Source of the DNA: F23-B02 sp963633225
GTDB taxonomy: Bacteria > Bacillota > Clostridia > Oscillospirales > Oscillospiraceae
Length of the DNA: 64,000 bases
Direction: 5' to 3'
NCBI GenBank assembly: GCA_963633225.1
Contig: CAVGXR010000051.1
Coordinates: 62,001 to 126,000 of the forward strand
The notes below the pieces were generated by a model. The model ran no database searches and was not told where the DNA came from. It saw only the letters and a program-made list of their open reading frames with translations. How positions within the stretch are numbered: position 1 is the first letter of the stretch; every line of letters begins with the position of its first letter. Shown here piece by piece: positions 25,936 through 35,272 of this stretch. Position numbers and translations under genes: made by a program.

Positions 25936-28269
25936 TTATGCTGCTCTTGCAACGAATACAGCAAGCTGTGCGCGGGTGCAGACATCGTTGGGGCTGAAGG
26001 TGGTGGCGCTTGTGCCCTTGGTGATGCCCTTTTCAACTGCCCATGATACGGACATTGCGTAGTAGCAGTTAAACTGGCCTACATCCGAGAAGTTGCACCA
26101 TGTGCGGACCTCCTCAGAGCCGTTTGCACGCCAGAGCATGGTCACGAGCTGGGCACGGGTGCAGACTGCGTTGGGGCTGAAGGTGGTATCGGTCGTGCCG
26201 AGGGTGATGCCCTTTTCGACCGCCCACAGAACTGCCTTCTCATAGTAGCTGCCGGCCTTTACATCGGTAAAGCTGCTGCTTGTCGCAGTCGGCTCGGGGC
26301 TGCCGGCTGCACGCCAGAGCATGGTGACTGCCTGAGCACGATTGCATATGCCGTTGGGATCAAAGGTGGTATCGGTCGTGCCCTTGACAACGCCGCTCTC
26401 TGCAAGCTTCATGACGCTGTCATAGTACCATGCGCTCTCAGATACGTCGGTGAAGGGATTTTCAAAGCTCTTGGCCTCGATCTTCCATGTGGACTTTATC
26501 TCGGGAGAGATGGTGCCCTGCTCCTTGATGTAATCTGCAAGCAGGTTGCGTGCCTGACCCTTGTCCTCGCCCTGGATCATGTCGTACTGGGTCGAGTAGA
26601 TAACGCGGCTATCGTCGTTGGGAGTGAAGCTGCAGCCGTGCTCGTTGAGGTAGGTGATGTAGTTGCCACCGTCATTGAAGCGGTAGTTGTTGATAACAAC
26701 GGTGAAGCTGTCGTCGTCGGCGACCTCCTTGCCGTTATAGGTCATGGAGCTGATGCGGCTGCCACTGGGAGCCGTCGGGTCAATGACATAGCTGAAGCCC
26801 TCGCCGTAGATAACATCGTAATAGGTCAGGCCGCCGCTGACATCGTAGGAGCCGTCGTCTTTGGTTATGACCTTGGAAGCCGAGCATTCAAGCCATGTGC
26901 GAACCTCCTTGCCGCTCATCGTTATCTGATAGAACCAGTTTTCATAGCGGTACAGTGCAAACATGTCGCCGAGAACTATATCGCCCTTGGTGATAAGGTT
27001 TTCGTTATTGCCGGAGAGAAGAGGCGCGGTGATCGAAAGCTGTGCGGGCTTATCGTCGCTCTTGTCGTCGGGCGTATTCACGCCGCCGCGGTCATACGCG
27101 CCCCAGATCTGAGCCTGGTTTACGAGATCGACAAAGGCCGAGGGGCCGGTGCCGAGGCCGCTTGCGGTAAAGTCTCCGCTTGCTGTGCCGATGGGCTGGA
27201 GCATATACTCGTTCCATGTAGCGTCCTCATAGGGCTGGAGAGCGGCAACGAGCTCTGCATCAGGCTCATAGAGTGCGGTTCTCTTGTCGGTCATCGGAAC
27301 GCTCTGTGCATCGACGGTGTATTCGCCGGTGGTCTTGTTGTAGGTGAAAAGTGCGCGGCCTACGGCTGCTGCCTTTGTGCTCGGGGAGATAACGGGGATC
27401 TCCTCGCCCTCGGTGTTTGCGATCATGGTAACGCCGTTGCGGTGCTCATGGCCGGAGAAAACGAGGTCAATGCTGTCGGTAGTGGAGACAAGCTCACGGA
27501 TAAAGTCGGAGCGATCGGAGTCGCCGTCGATGCCGCTGTGGCTGACGAGAACGATGAGGTCTGCCTGCTCCTGCATTTCCTTCTCATAGTGCTTATAGGT
27601 CTCGACAACGCCGGCAAAGTAAATGCCTTCCCAGTTTTCGGGGACATCCCAGTTGGGGATGTTGGGATTGCCGATGCCCATAATTGCGACCTTTACACCG
27701 TCATAGTCCTTGATGACATAGGGCGCATAGCCGTTCCATGTTTTCCAGTCCTTGCTCTCGTCGCTGTTGCTGCTTGCGTCGAGATAGTTTGCCATGGAAA
27801 CGCCGACCTGAGACTCGGTCTCGGTAGACTCGGAGGTGAGATAGTCAAGCTGGCGCTGGAGTATGTCCATACCGTAGTTAAACTCGTGGTTGCCCACTAC
27901 CCACATATCGTAGTCGAGCATACGCATGACCTTCATTGCGGGATCCTGAACATCCTTCTGCATGAAAGCATAGTAGTAGGTCAGCGGCGTGCCCTGAACG
28001 GTATCGCCGGAGTCGCTGAGGAACACATTTTCATACGCGGCACGCTGCTCCTTTATGTAGGTCGCAACACGTGTCATGGACTGATAATGCGTTCCGGACT
28101 GATCCTGATCCTTTGTATAGTCCGTTGCAAACTGCTGTCCGTGAACATCCGAGGTGTCAAGGAAGAGTATCTCTACCTCATTGTCATCTGCGAACGCTGC
28201 GGGCATCAGAGTTACACACATGCACAGAACGAGCATGAATGCAAGCAGGCGCGACAGTCTTTTCTTCAT
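25936..28269 (-). CDS. Cell-surface 5'-nucleotidase / metallophosphatase with SLH domains
   Basis: 777 aa. Signal peptide (MKKRLSRLLAFMLVLCMCVT, cleavage near AFA-DD). A calcineurin-like metallophosphatase domain (about 30-330) has DTSDVHGQQ, SDSGDTVQG, VGNHEFNYG, VSHSG and SGHEHRNG metal-ligand motifs. The 5'-nucleotidase C-terminal domain (about 345-590) includes NYRFNDGGNY. Three SLH modules (about 595-777) follow, with NRAQAVTMLWRAAG and TRAQLVTMLWRANG. It probably releases phosphate or nucleosides outside the cell from nucleotides or 2',3'-cyclic nucleotides, as in the YfkN/UshA group. AAGGAG precedes the ATG. Monocistronic, with its own terminator. Confidence 0.93.
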   Translation of the reverse strand: MKKRLSRLLAFMLVLCMCVTLMPAAFADDNEVEILFLDTSDVHGQQFATDYTKDQDQSGTHYQSMTRVATYIKEQRAAYENVFLSDSGDTVQGTPLTYYYAFMQKDVQDPAMKVMRMLDYDMWVVGNHEFNYGMDILQRQLDYLTSESTETESQVGVSMANYLDASSNSDESKDWKTWNGYAPYVIKDYDGVKVAIMGIGNPNIPNWDVPENWEGIYFAGVVETYKHYEKEMQEQADLIVLVSHSGIDGDSDRSDFIRELVSTTDSIDLVFSGHEHRNGVTMIANTEGEEIPVISPSTKAAAVGRALFTYNKTTGEYTVDAQSVPMTDKRTALYEPDAELVAALQPYEDATWNEYMLQPIGTASGDFTASGLGTGPSAFVDLVNQAQIWGAYDRGGVNTPDDKSDDKPAQLSITAPLLSGNNENLITKGDIVLGDMFALYRYENWFYQITMSGKEVRTWLECSASKVITKDDGSYDVSGGLTYYDVIYGEGFSYVIDPTAPSGSRISSMTYNGKEVADDDSFTVVINNYRFNDGGNYITYLNEHGCSFTPNDDSRVIYSTQYDMIQGEDKGQARNLLADYIKEQGTISPEIKSTWKIEAKSFENPFTDVSESAWYYDSVMKLAESGVVKGTTDTTFDPNGICNRAQAVTMLWRAAGSPEPTATSSSFTDVKAGSYYEKAVLWAVEKGITLGTTDTTFSPNAVCTRAQLVTMLWRANGSEEVRTWCNFSDVGQFNCYYAMSVSWAVEKGITKGTSATTFSPNDVCTRAQLAVFVARAA

Positions 28270-28421
28270 TCAAACGGTCTCCTTTATTTTTATTTTTTGA
28301 GCGGTAAAAGCCCCGCTCACAGCTTAAATATAAAGTAATTTTATATCAAAGTCCAGACGATATATTTTTTTCGGCGTTATCTACAATAACATACTTCGAA
28401 ATTTAAAAATTTTCACTTTCT

Positions 28422-28694
28422 TCACGAAAACTTAACAAATCCTGTGAGCGTTCCGAGCGGGTAGCCGAGCGTCCATGTATTTTCCCCGCACTTCGGGCAG
28501 ACCGTACCGCGCTCATGCAGCTCGTCGATGTATGCCTCGGCGCGCTGGATATACATATTGGTCTTGATGACGTATTTGCATTTTGGACAATAGACAAGAT
28601 AGTTTGCAAAGCTGTCGTATATGCCCTTCCTGCGGTTTTCCTTCTCCTCGTAGGACAGTGCTCTCGGGAGAATATTATGATTTGTATAGCTCAT
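28422..28694 (-). CDS. Small zinc-ribbon protein of dehydratase cassette 2
   Basis: 90 aa with two CxxC pairs (CPKCKYVIK near residue 36 and CPKCGENTW near residue 66), which would form a zinc or iron ribbon. The start codon is 12 bp after the stop of the small membrane protein, so it is the last gene of the second dehydratase operon. There is no counterpart in the first cassette. No family recognised; possibly a metal or iron-sulfur accessory, which is speculation. Confidence 0.72.
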   Translation of the reverse strand: MSYTNHNILPRALSYEEKENRRKGIYDSFANYLVYCPKCKYVIKTNMYIQRAEAYIDELHERGTVCPKCGENTWTLGYPLGTLTGFVKFS

Positions 28695-28706
28695 TGTCCC
28701 GCCTCC

Positions 28707-28865
28707 TCAGATAATGTGCTCGCGCTTTACGCTGTCATGGTGCTTGTCCAAAAACGGCACGATGACGCTGCGCATAAGGCGCATATCCAGATTAAAATAG
28801 TATACCGCAAAAAGCGCCGCGAGCGTGAGGCCTCCAACGCCCATTATCTTAGCCAATACTTTCAT
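28707..28865 (-). CDS. Small membrane protein of the dehydratase cassette (copy 2), 52 aa
   Basis: Found by direct translation of the minus strand between the large subunit and the zinc-ribbon gene: starts MKVLAKIMGVGG, continues through one hydrophobic helix to AVYYFNLDMRL, and ends KREHII. AAGGAG lies seven bases before the ATG. It matches the 56-aa protein at 21500-21670 in length, position and the YYFNLDM / IYFFNLDM core. Too short for many gene callers. Function unknown; likely a partner of the dehydratase subunits. Confidence 0.75.
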   Translation of the reverse strand: MKVLAKIMGVGGLTLAALFAVYYFNLDMRLMRSVIVPFLDKHHDSVKREHII

Positions 28866-28880
28866 GCTGCTTCTCCTTTC

Positions 28881-30491
28881 TTACCAGCCCAGCTCGTCGT
28901 CGAAATCAACGAGGGTCGGGTCAACGGGCTCTTCGTGCATAACGCTCTGCATATACTGATTAACGGTCTTGCGTGCCTCATTCGTGGGAACAATCCGGCA
29001 GTCCATGAGAGCGTGCGGCATCCAGATGATATTGAATCTGTCGCGGTGCTTGTGGAACTCCTCCTCGAGCAGTCCCTGAGCGCCGGCCATGCCCTTGCAG
29101 CCGATATCGTCATACATGATGATCGTATCGCAGTTGAACTTCTCCGCCGTCTCCCACATCTGCATCAGGTGGCGGTTGCCGCCGACGGTGTGGGTGCGCA
29201 TGGGCGTTCTCGCGTGCCAGTCGGCAATGTCGCTCATCATGGTGTCGCGGTCGGTGGTATCGACGATATTGTGGCCGGTGAGCGAGTCCATATTTATGAC
29301 GGTCATAATGCCCCAGCAGTTATACAGCCACTGCACACCATGGGCGTAGTAGGTCGAGCCGCAGGACCATGCCAGCGCACGGTGCCGCGCAAGCGGGAAC
29401 GGATGGATGTTATTCCGCACGCACTTTTCAAAGACCCTGTTTATCTTTCTGTTGGCCTTCTTAAAATATTTCGTGCCGCCCTGCTGATAGAAGTAGATGC
29501 GGAACAGGCCCTGAACGACGGAGTTCAGTGCGCCGTTATCGCTCTTGGCGTAGATATCCCAGCGGTTTAATGAGCCGCGGTTAAATTCATTGGTATCCTC
29601 GATGTGCTCAATGAAGGCATCCCAGTCAAAGGGAACGCCGAACTGCTCCTCGAGAAACTCAATGGCCGAGTACACCTCGTGAATGCCGAGCTCCTTGGTG
29701 GTCGGATCATCATACATAAGCGGCGATGTAAAGGGATGTACGGCCTTTTTGCCGTCATTGGACAGTGCGCGCCACATTGCGGTGTTGTCCATCATGTTCG
29801 CATCGCAGGGGTTATTGGTCGTAAGCCAGCAGTTGCCGATATCGGGGTACTCGCCATCGACCGCTACGCCGACCTCGACCAGAGGCAGAGTGCACATATC
29901 CCCGGGAATGCCGCAGGAAACGGCCTGATCGACATAGTAGCAGCCAAGCTGCTTGCGCATGAGCGGCAGCATAAAGGCCGCGTGCTGCTGCATGTTTATC
30001 GCATAGTGCCCCGGGAAGCCGAAGATTATGTGCTTGGGCAGAGTGTAGTCAAAGGCAACGGTGACATCCGTCCATTTGGTAGCACCGAGCTTGCGGTCGG
30101 CTCTCAGACTCTTCCACAGGGTGTCGGTCGAGTCGGAGATCATGCAGTCGAGCGCGTAAAGATCCGCCCTGAGCGCCTCACCGCGGTCGCCCTCTATCCA
30201 TTTATCGACCATCATGGGTGCTGCAAGGTATGCCGACAGCCAGCGGTATTTCCAAAACGCCTTTGCGATACGCACGGGGTCGTGCATGACGAATATAGCC
30301 ATCTTGACCCATGTGCACAGCCATTTATAAAACGCAAACGCCGTGTCCTTTACGCCGCGCCACTCGCGGCGGGCATAGAAGTTCGTGCCTTCGATGTATC
30401 TCTGGCCTATGTAATGGCAGGGCTCATCGCCTTTGAGGAAGTGCTCAAGGCTGCCGTACTGCTCTTTGATGCTGATCTTTCTTTTCCACAT
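28881..30491 (-). CDS. 2-hydroxyacyl-CoA dehydratase family protein, large subunit-like (copy 2)
   Basis: About 536 aa paralogue of the protein at 21685-23265, sharing the REWRGVKDTAF N-terminal extension, the HGD-D core and the VMHEEPVDPTL tail. Candidate cluster cysteines are in TTNNPCDANMMD and DDIGCKGMAGAQG. The start at 30491 follows GAGGAGGGG; an earlier frame start would overlap the upstream stop. It is clearly diverged from copy 1, so substrates may differ. Part of a four-gene operon. Confidence 0.86.
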   Translation of the reverse strand: MWKRKISIKEQYGSLEHFLKGDEPCHYIGQRYIEGTNFYARREWRGVKDTAFAFYKWLCTWVKMAIFVMHDPVRIAKAFWKYRWLSAYLAAPMMVDKWIEGDRGEALRADLYALDCMISDSTDTLWKSLRADRKLGATKWTDVTVAFDYTLPKHIIFGFPGHYAINMQQHAAFMLPLMRKQLGCYYVDQAVSCGIPGDMCTLPLVEVGVAVDGEYPDIGNCWLTTNNPCDANMMDNTAMWRALSNDGKKAVHPFTSPLMYDDPTTKELGIHEVYSAIEFLEEQFGVPFDWDAFIEHIEDTNEFNRGSLNRWDIYAKSDNGALNSVVQGLFRIYFYQQGGTKYFKKANRKINRVFEKCVRNNIHPFPLARHRALAWSCGSTYYAHGVQWLYNCWGIMTVINMDSLTGHNIVDTTDRDTMMSDIADWHARTPMRTHTVGGNRHLMQMWETAEKFNCDTIIMYDDIGCKGMAGAQGLLEEEFHKHRDRFNIIWMPHALMDCRIVPTNEARKTVNQYMQSVMHEEPVDPTLVDFDDELGW

Positions 30492-30505
30492 AGCTGTTCC
30501 CCTCC

Positions 30506-31702
30506 TCAATTGGCCTGAATTTTCTTGATCTCAAGCGATTCGACGAAGGCCTGAAATCTCGTGCGGAGCTGGCCGGTGGCCGCGTTTGCGTAGTCGCGCT
30601 CTATCTGGCAGGTAGGTATCGCTGACGGTACATTCAGTCCCTCGGCCAGCCACTTTGCCGCAATAGCACGCTCATAGCCCCAGTATTCGCAGAACTTCAT
30701 GTTCTGAAGAATTATGCCGTCTGCCTTGTACTCCTTTGCGATATCGTACAGATACTGCTTGCGGGCAATGATATTCTCCGTGCCCATTGCACGTGGGCAC
30801 TCGTTTATAAGCATATAGTGCTCTGCCAGCGCGTCCAGCGGATGCTGGCCGGACTTGACAACGATCTCCTCCCTGCCGGGCAGCGAGCCGAAGCAGTAGC
30901 GGTCGGCAACGACGCGGGCACCGCACATCTCGACAAGCTTTGTAAACTCGGGATCGTCGATCTCGCTTCCGACAAGCATTACCTTTGCCCTGTAGTCCGG
31001 CTTCTCGTCCGGCTCGCGGGTCCTGAGCTCCTCCGCCGTCTCGCGCAGCTTATCAACGATGAGGTACTTCGGGCACACGAGCGTCACGAGCTGGATAATG
31101 TGGAACTCATAGCCCGTGATAGTAGGCTCGTCGAGCTTGCGATAGCTGCCGATCTCGGTAATAAGGCGGCATATCTCATTATGGCGCTCAATAGCGTCCA
31201 TGAGCTTTTCCTCGGAATAGTCCACGCCGTAGGTCTCCTTCATCGGAGCGATGATCTTCTTTTCTATCTGACGGCGGAAATAGCCGGCATACCAATCGCC
31301 CTTTTTTATGGGCATGTCAATGCAGGCTGTAAAGAATTTTTCGTTTGGAATGAGCTTGCAGTAATCAAAATACTGCTCCATACGGTTCATCGTTGTACAG
31401 CATTCCTGACCGATGAGGGCTGAGATGAAATTGTAGCCGCCTTCAAAGGCCCGCTCAAGTATGCTCTTGGAATAAGGGCAGGAGCGGTTTGTCATATAAT
31501 AGGTCGCAAGATCAGGGTTTGCGCAGCCCGGTGCACGCAGTCTTACGCCGAAGCAGCCCTCGATGTCAAGCAGCGGCTCGGGTATGTAAGAGCAGTTGTA
31601 GGCAAGCGCAAGCTTCCCTTCTGAGCACGCCTGTTTTACAAGCGCGTTGTTGGCCTCCCGCAGGAGACTTTCGAAATAAATAAGATGCTTCAGGTCTCTC
31701 AT
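30506..31702 (-). CDS. 2-hydroxyacyl-CoA dehydratase family protein, small subunit-like (copy 2)
   Basis: 398 aa, the same length as copy 1 and starting with the same MRDLKHL. Cluster cysteine candidates are in IGQECCTTMNRM and MKFCEYWGYERA near residue 350. The ATG 31702 was chosen by this alignment; the open frame runs further up into non-coding sequence. First gene of the second cassette, behind the promoter at 31761-31789. Confidence 0.87.
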   Translation of the reverse strand: MRDLKHLIYFESLLREANNALVKQACSEGKLALAYNCSYIPEPLLDIEGCFGVRLRAPGCANPDLATYYMTNRSCPYSKSILERAFEGGYNFISALIGQECCTTMNRMEQYFDYCKLIPNEKFFTACIDMPIKKGDWYAGYFRRQIEKKIIAPMKETYGVDYSEEKLMDAIERHNEICRLITEIGSYRKLDEPTITGYEFHIIQLVTLVCPKYLIVDKLRETAEELRTREPDEKPDYRAKVMLVGSEIDDPEFTKLVEMCGARVVADRYCFGSLPGREEIVVKSGQHPLDALAEHYMLINECPRAMGTENIIARKQYLYDIAKEYKADGIILQNMKFCEYWGYERAIAAKWLAEGLNVPSAIPTCQIERDYANAATGQLRTRFQAFVESLEIKKIQAN

Positions 31703-31760
31703 AGTGTTCCCCCGTTTCAAATGACTGCGGCAAATATCCCGCCGCCGTCTGGATGTTATT

Positions 31761-31789
31761 ATATTATCACTCGGAACACTAAACTTCAA
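31761..31789 (-). promoter_or_regulatory. Promoter of dehydratase cassette 2
   Basis: Minus strand TTGAAG - 17 nt - TAATAT. The spacer contains TTCCGAG, a 7-mer that also occurs in each unit of the tandem repeat in front of cassette 1. Confidence 0.6.
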
Positions 31790-31923
31790 TTTATTTGTAC
31801 ATTTTCGACATGTTGTACATTGTGAGGCTCCGTTTTTGTGCACATTGGCAACAATAAATATAAGAGGAAGCATTTGGACATATTACAGCGCAGCACCGCA
31901 GCATTTGCGGTAATTGTAATAAT

Positions 31924-31953
31924 GAAAAAATCCGACAGCTTTACACTGTCGGA
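31924..31953 (-). terminator. Terminator after tRNA-Arg
   Basis: TCCGACAG - 7-nt loop - CTGTCGGA; on the minus strand followed by TTTTTT. Confidence 0.88.
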
Positions 31954-31955
31954 CC

Positions 31956-32032
31956 TGGCACCCCCGGCGAGACTCGAACTCACTACCTTGCGCTTAGGAG
32001 GCGCACGCTCTATCCTGGTGAGCTACGGAGGC
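31956..32032 (-). tRNA. tRNA-Arg (anticodon CCT)
   Basis: 77 nt on the minus strand including CCA. Acceptor GCCTCCG pairs with CGGGGGT (two G-U pairs), D-arm has AGCTCACCAGGATAGAGC, the anticodon arm TGCGC-CTCCTAA-GCGCA gives CCT, and the T-arm carries GTTCGAGTC. Decodes AGG. Confidence 0.93.
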
Positions 32033-32127
32033 ATAACAGGGTTATTTTAACCCATAGCCGCCAAAATGTCAACACCGGACGAGCGCATCTCTTCTCTCAC
32101 TATTTTCTTAACTTTCTGTTACGGCTA

Positions 32128-32156
32128 TTGACTTTAAGCTCAAAAAAGTCGATAAT
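32128..32156 (+). promoter_or_regulatory. Promoter of the MacB-like ABC gene
   Basis: TTGACT - 17 nt - GATAAT, 43 bp before the ATG. Confidence 0.75.
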
Positions 32157-32198
32157 GACTCCATTACACATTATATTATAATATGGGAGAATTGCTGA

Positions 32199-35153
32199 AT
32201 GCTCAAATTAAAAGGCATAACAAAGGACTATGCGGTCGGCGATGAAACGGTGCATGCGCTCAAGGGCATCGACCTTGAGTTCCGAAAAAGCGAGTTTGTC
32301 GCCGTGCTTGGTCACTCCGGCTGCGGCAAAACGACGCTGCTGAACATCATCGGCGGTCTCGACCAGTATACGAGCGGCGACCTTGTCATAAACGGCCGCT
32401 CGACGAAGGAATACAGCGACCGCGACTGGGACAGCTACCGCAACCACTCGATCGGCTTCGTTTTTCAGTCGTACAACCTCATTCCTCATCAGACGGTGCT
32501 TGCAAACGTTGAGCTTGCCCTCACCCTGTCGGGTGTCAGCAAGACAGAGCGGCACGAGAGAGCGGTAAAGGCGCTTGAGCAGGTCGGGCTCGGCGATCAG
32601 CTCGGCAAAAAGCCGAATCAGATGTCCGGCGGTCAGATGCAGCGCGTTGCGATAGCCCGTGCGCTGGTAAACGACCCCGACATTCTCCTTGCCGACGAGC
32701 CTACGGGTGCGCTCGACTCTGAAACGAGCGTGCAGATCATGGAGATACTGAAGCAGATATCCAAGGATAAGCTCATCATCATGGTAACGCACAATCCCGA
32801 GCTTGCCGACAGCTATGCCTCGCGCATAATAAAGCTCAAGGACGGCCTTATTACCGGCGACACCATGCCCTACTCCGCGCAGGATGACGAGATCAGCGAG
32901 CCTGCTGTTCAGAGAAAAACGGCAATGAGCTATGTCACTGCGCTTTCCCTGTCGCTCAATAACCTCATGACGAAAAAGGGCCGCACGATACTCACGGCCT
33001 TTGCCGGAAGCATCGGCATTATCGGCATTGCGCTGATCCTTTCGATATCAACTGGCGTCAACAACTACATCGACCGTGTTCAGGAGGACACTCTGTCGTC
33101 CTACCCGATATCGATTCAGGCCGAAACCGTGGACATGTCCTCTCTCATGACGACGCTCATGGGCATAAACGCCGACGACGCTGCAAACAAGCACGATAAG
33201 GATGCAGTGTACGGCAACACCATCATGTATGAAATGATGAATGCCATGACCAGCACTGAGGTGCAGGAAAACAACGTCACGAAGCTCAAAACCTTTCTTG
33301 ACGAGCAGATGAGCACGGACTCAAAGCTCAGTCAGAACGCCACGAACGTTCAGTACACCTATAATCTGCCGATGAATCTCTACACCAAGGATTCCGACGG
33401 CAAGATCGTCAAGTCCGACGTGATGAGCCTCATGAGCAAAATGCGCGCCGGCGTTATCGGCGAGGATGCCGAGGAGTCGGTAAACGAGTCGATGAACAGT
33501 ATGTTCTCATCCTCCGGCATGAGCAGCACGCAGAGCCAGTTTGTCGTATGGCAGGAGATGCTGCCCGGCGACGACGGGCTCATAAGCCCTGTTTTGCAGG
33601 GACAGTACGATGTGCTCTACGGCTCATGGCCGCAGAGCTACGACGAGGTCGTTCTGATCGTTGACGAGAACAACGAGGTATCGGACATGGTGCTGTACGC
33701 GCTGGGGCTTAAATCCTCAAACGAAATGCTCTCGGCCATGACTGGCTACATGAGCGGTCAGCAGACCGACACCTCGAAGCTCGAAAGCTGGAGCTACGCC
33801 GATGTCTGCAAAAAGACCTTCAGCCTCATCCTCCCTGCCGACTGCTGGCAGAAGGATCCCCAGACGGGCGAATACAAGGACATAAGCAGCGACGAGCTCG
33901 GACTCAAGACGCTGTACTCCAACGGCATACAGCTGAAGATAGTCGGCGTTGTGCGCCAGAGCGCGGAGGCCGTCAGCGGCATGATGAACGGAGCTATAGG
34001 CTACACGAACGCGCTGACAAAATACGTTGTGGAGCAGACCGCTCAGAAGGAGCTCGTAAAGCAGCAGCTTGAGGATCCCCAGCATGATATATTCACAGGC
34101 CTGCCCTTCAAGGCAAGCGACAAGGCTCTGTCCTCAGATGAGATCAAAAAGGCCGTGCAGGACTACTGCGCCGGAATAGATCAGGCCAAGAAGGCCGAGC
34201 TTTACATAGCCTACATGTCCCTTGCGCCGGATTCCTACGTCAGCTCTATGATAGATGAAAAGCTCAGCGGCGTTTCCCGCGAGGATATTGAAAAGCAGGT
34301 AGTTGAAAGCTACCCCGAGTATGCGGAGATGCTCAGCGCCATGGATGACGAGACGCTTATGAGCTATATGCGCGAGATGCTGACCGAGCAGGTCAAAAAG
34401 GCTTACGCCGAAGAGGTAAAAAACCAGATGAGCCAGCTTTCGACCGCTTCCCTTGCGGAGGCCTTTGACAGCTGCTATATCACCGACGAGGGCTACGAGC
34501 TGATCTACAACGAGCTCATGCCGGAGACCTTCTCGAGCTCGAGCTATGAAAAAAACCTGCGCACGCTCGGCTATGTCGATCTCGACTCCCCTTCAGGCGT
34601 GAATATATATGTCTCGACCTTCGCTGCAAAGGATGCGGTCGCCGAGGTCATCGACGAGTATAACTCCACGGTCGATGCCGAGGATCAGATAAGCTACACC
34701 GACTATGTTGCGCTCATCATGAGCTCCGTTACGACGATCATAAACGTCATATCCTATGTACTCATAGCCTTCGTTGCGATAAGCCTTGTCGTTTCGAGCA
34801 TCATGATCGGTATCATAACCTATATAAGCGTTCTTGAGCGCACGAAGGAGATCGGCATACTGCGATCCATCGGCGCATCGAAAAAGGATATATCCAGTGT
34901 CTTTAACGCCGAAACTGTCATAGTCGGCTTTGCAGCCGGACTTATAGGCATTCTGGTGACGATACTGCTTTGCCTGCCGATAAACGCGCTCGTTCACAGT
35001 CTGACCGGCATTTACTCGATAAACGCCGTGCTGCCGCCAGCCGCCGCCGTAATACTTGTCATCATCAGTATGCTTTTGACGGTCGTTGCCGGTCTTATCC
35101 CCTCGCGTGTCGCGGCAAACAAGGATCCCGTCGTTGCGCTGCGGACAGAATAA
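32199..35153 (+). CDS. MacB-like ABC transporter, ATPase fused to permease
   Basis: 984 aa in one chain. The N-terminal ATPase (1-225) has Walker A GHSGCGKTT, signature MSGGQMQRVAIARAL, Walker B ILLADEPTGALDSE. A first membrane helix lies near residue 270 (TILTAFAGSIGIIGIALILS). A very large extracytoplasmic region of about 550 aa follows, then three C-terminal helices of FtsX type (about 845-980). MacB-type transporters are mechanotransducers or exporters of peptides and antibiotics rather than import pumps. Fusion of both halves is normal; the extracytoplasmic domain is longer than in Gram-negative MacB. GGGAG precedes the ATG. Single gene, no linked two-component system. Confidence 0.88.
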   Translation: MLKLKGITKDYAVGDETVHALKGIDLEFRKSEFVAVLGHSGCGKTTLLNIIGGLDQYTSGDLVINGRSTKEYSDRDWDSYRNHSIGFVFQSYNLIPHQTVLANVELALTLSGVSKTERHERAVKALEQVGLGDQLGKKPNQMSGGQMQRVAIARALVNDPDILLADEPTGALDSETSVQIMEILKQISKDKLIIMVTHNPELADSYASRIIKLKDGLITGDTMPYSAQDDEISEPAVQRKTAMSYVTALSLSLNNLMTKKGRTILTAFAGSIGIIGIALILSISTGVNNYIDRVQEDTLSSYPISIQAETVDMSSLMTTLMGINADDAANKHDKDAVYGNTIMYEMMNAMTSTEVQENNVTKLKTFLDEQMSTDSKLSQNATNVQYTYNLPMNLYTKDSDGKIVKSDVMSLMSKMRAGVIGEDAEESVNESMNSMFSSSGMSSTQSQFVVWQEMLPGDDGLISPVLQGQYDVLYGSWPQSYDEVVLIVDENNEVSDMVLYALGLKSSNEMLSAMTGYMSGQQTDTSKLESWSYADVCKKTFSLILPADCWQKDPQTGEYKDISSDELGLKTLYSNGIQLKIVGVVRQSAEAVSGMMNGAIGYTNALTKYVVEQTAQKELVKQQLEDPQHDIFTGLPFKASDKALSSDEIKKAVQDYCAGIDQAKKAELYIAYMSLAPDSYVSSMIDEKLSGVSREDIEKQVVESYPEYAEMLSAMDDETLMSYMREMLTEQVKKAYAEEVKNQMSQLSTASLAEAFDSCYITDEGYELIYNELMPETFSSSSYEKNLRTLGYVDLDSPSGVNIYVSTFAAKDAVAEVIDEYNSTVDAEDQISYTDYVALIMSSVTTIINVISYVLIAFVAISLVVSSIMIGIITYISVLERTKEIGILRSIGASKKDISSVFNAETVIVGFAAGLIGILVTILLCLPINALVHSLTGIYSINAVLPPAAAVILVIISMLLTVVAGLIPSRVAANKDPVVALRTE

Positions 35154-35167
35154 AAGAAAGCTTGAAT

Positions 35168-35198
35168 TTACAGCACGTTCAAAGCGGACGTGCTGTAA
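35168..35198 (+). terminator. Hairpin after the MacB-like gene
   Basis: TTACAGCACGT and ACGTGCTGTAA around a 9-nt loop, without a clear T-run; probable transcript end or mRNA stabiliser. Confidence 0.55.
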
Positions 35199-35207
35199 GC
35201 TTATGCC

Positions 35208-35236
35208 TTGACAGGCTGTTGTATTATATATACAGT
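35208..35236 (+). promoter_or_regulatory. Promoter of the PHP phosphatase gene
   Basis: TTGACA - 17 nt - TACAGT, with a perfect -35 box, 37 bp before the TTG start. Confidence 0.68.
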
Positions 35237-35272
35237 GATCAGGTATACAGCAAGGAAAACGAGGTTAGTCAT

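Noticed and set aside
26638..28338. Plus-strand frame of 566 aa opposite the SLH nucleotidase
   Set aside because: Shadow frame; Val/Ala-rich composition caused by codon use of the true gene, and no domain recognised.
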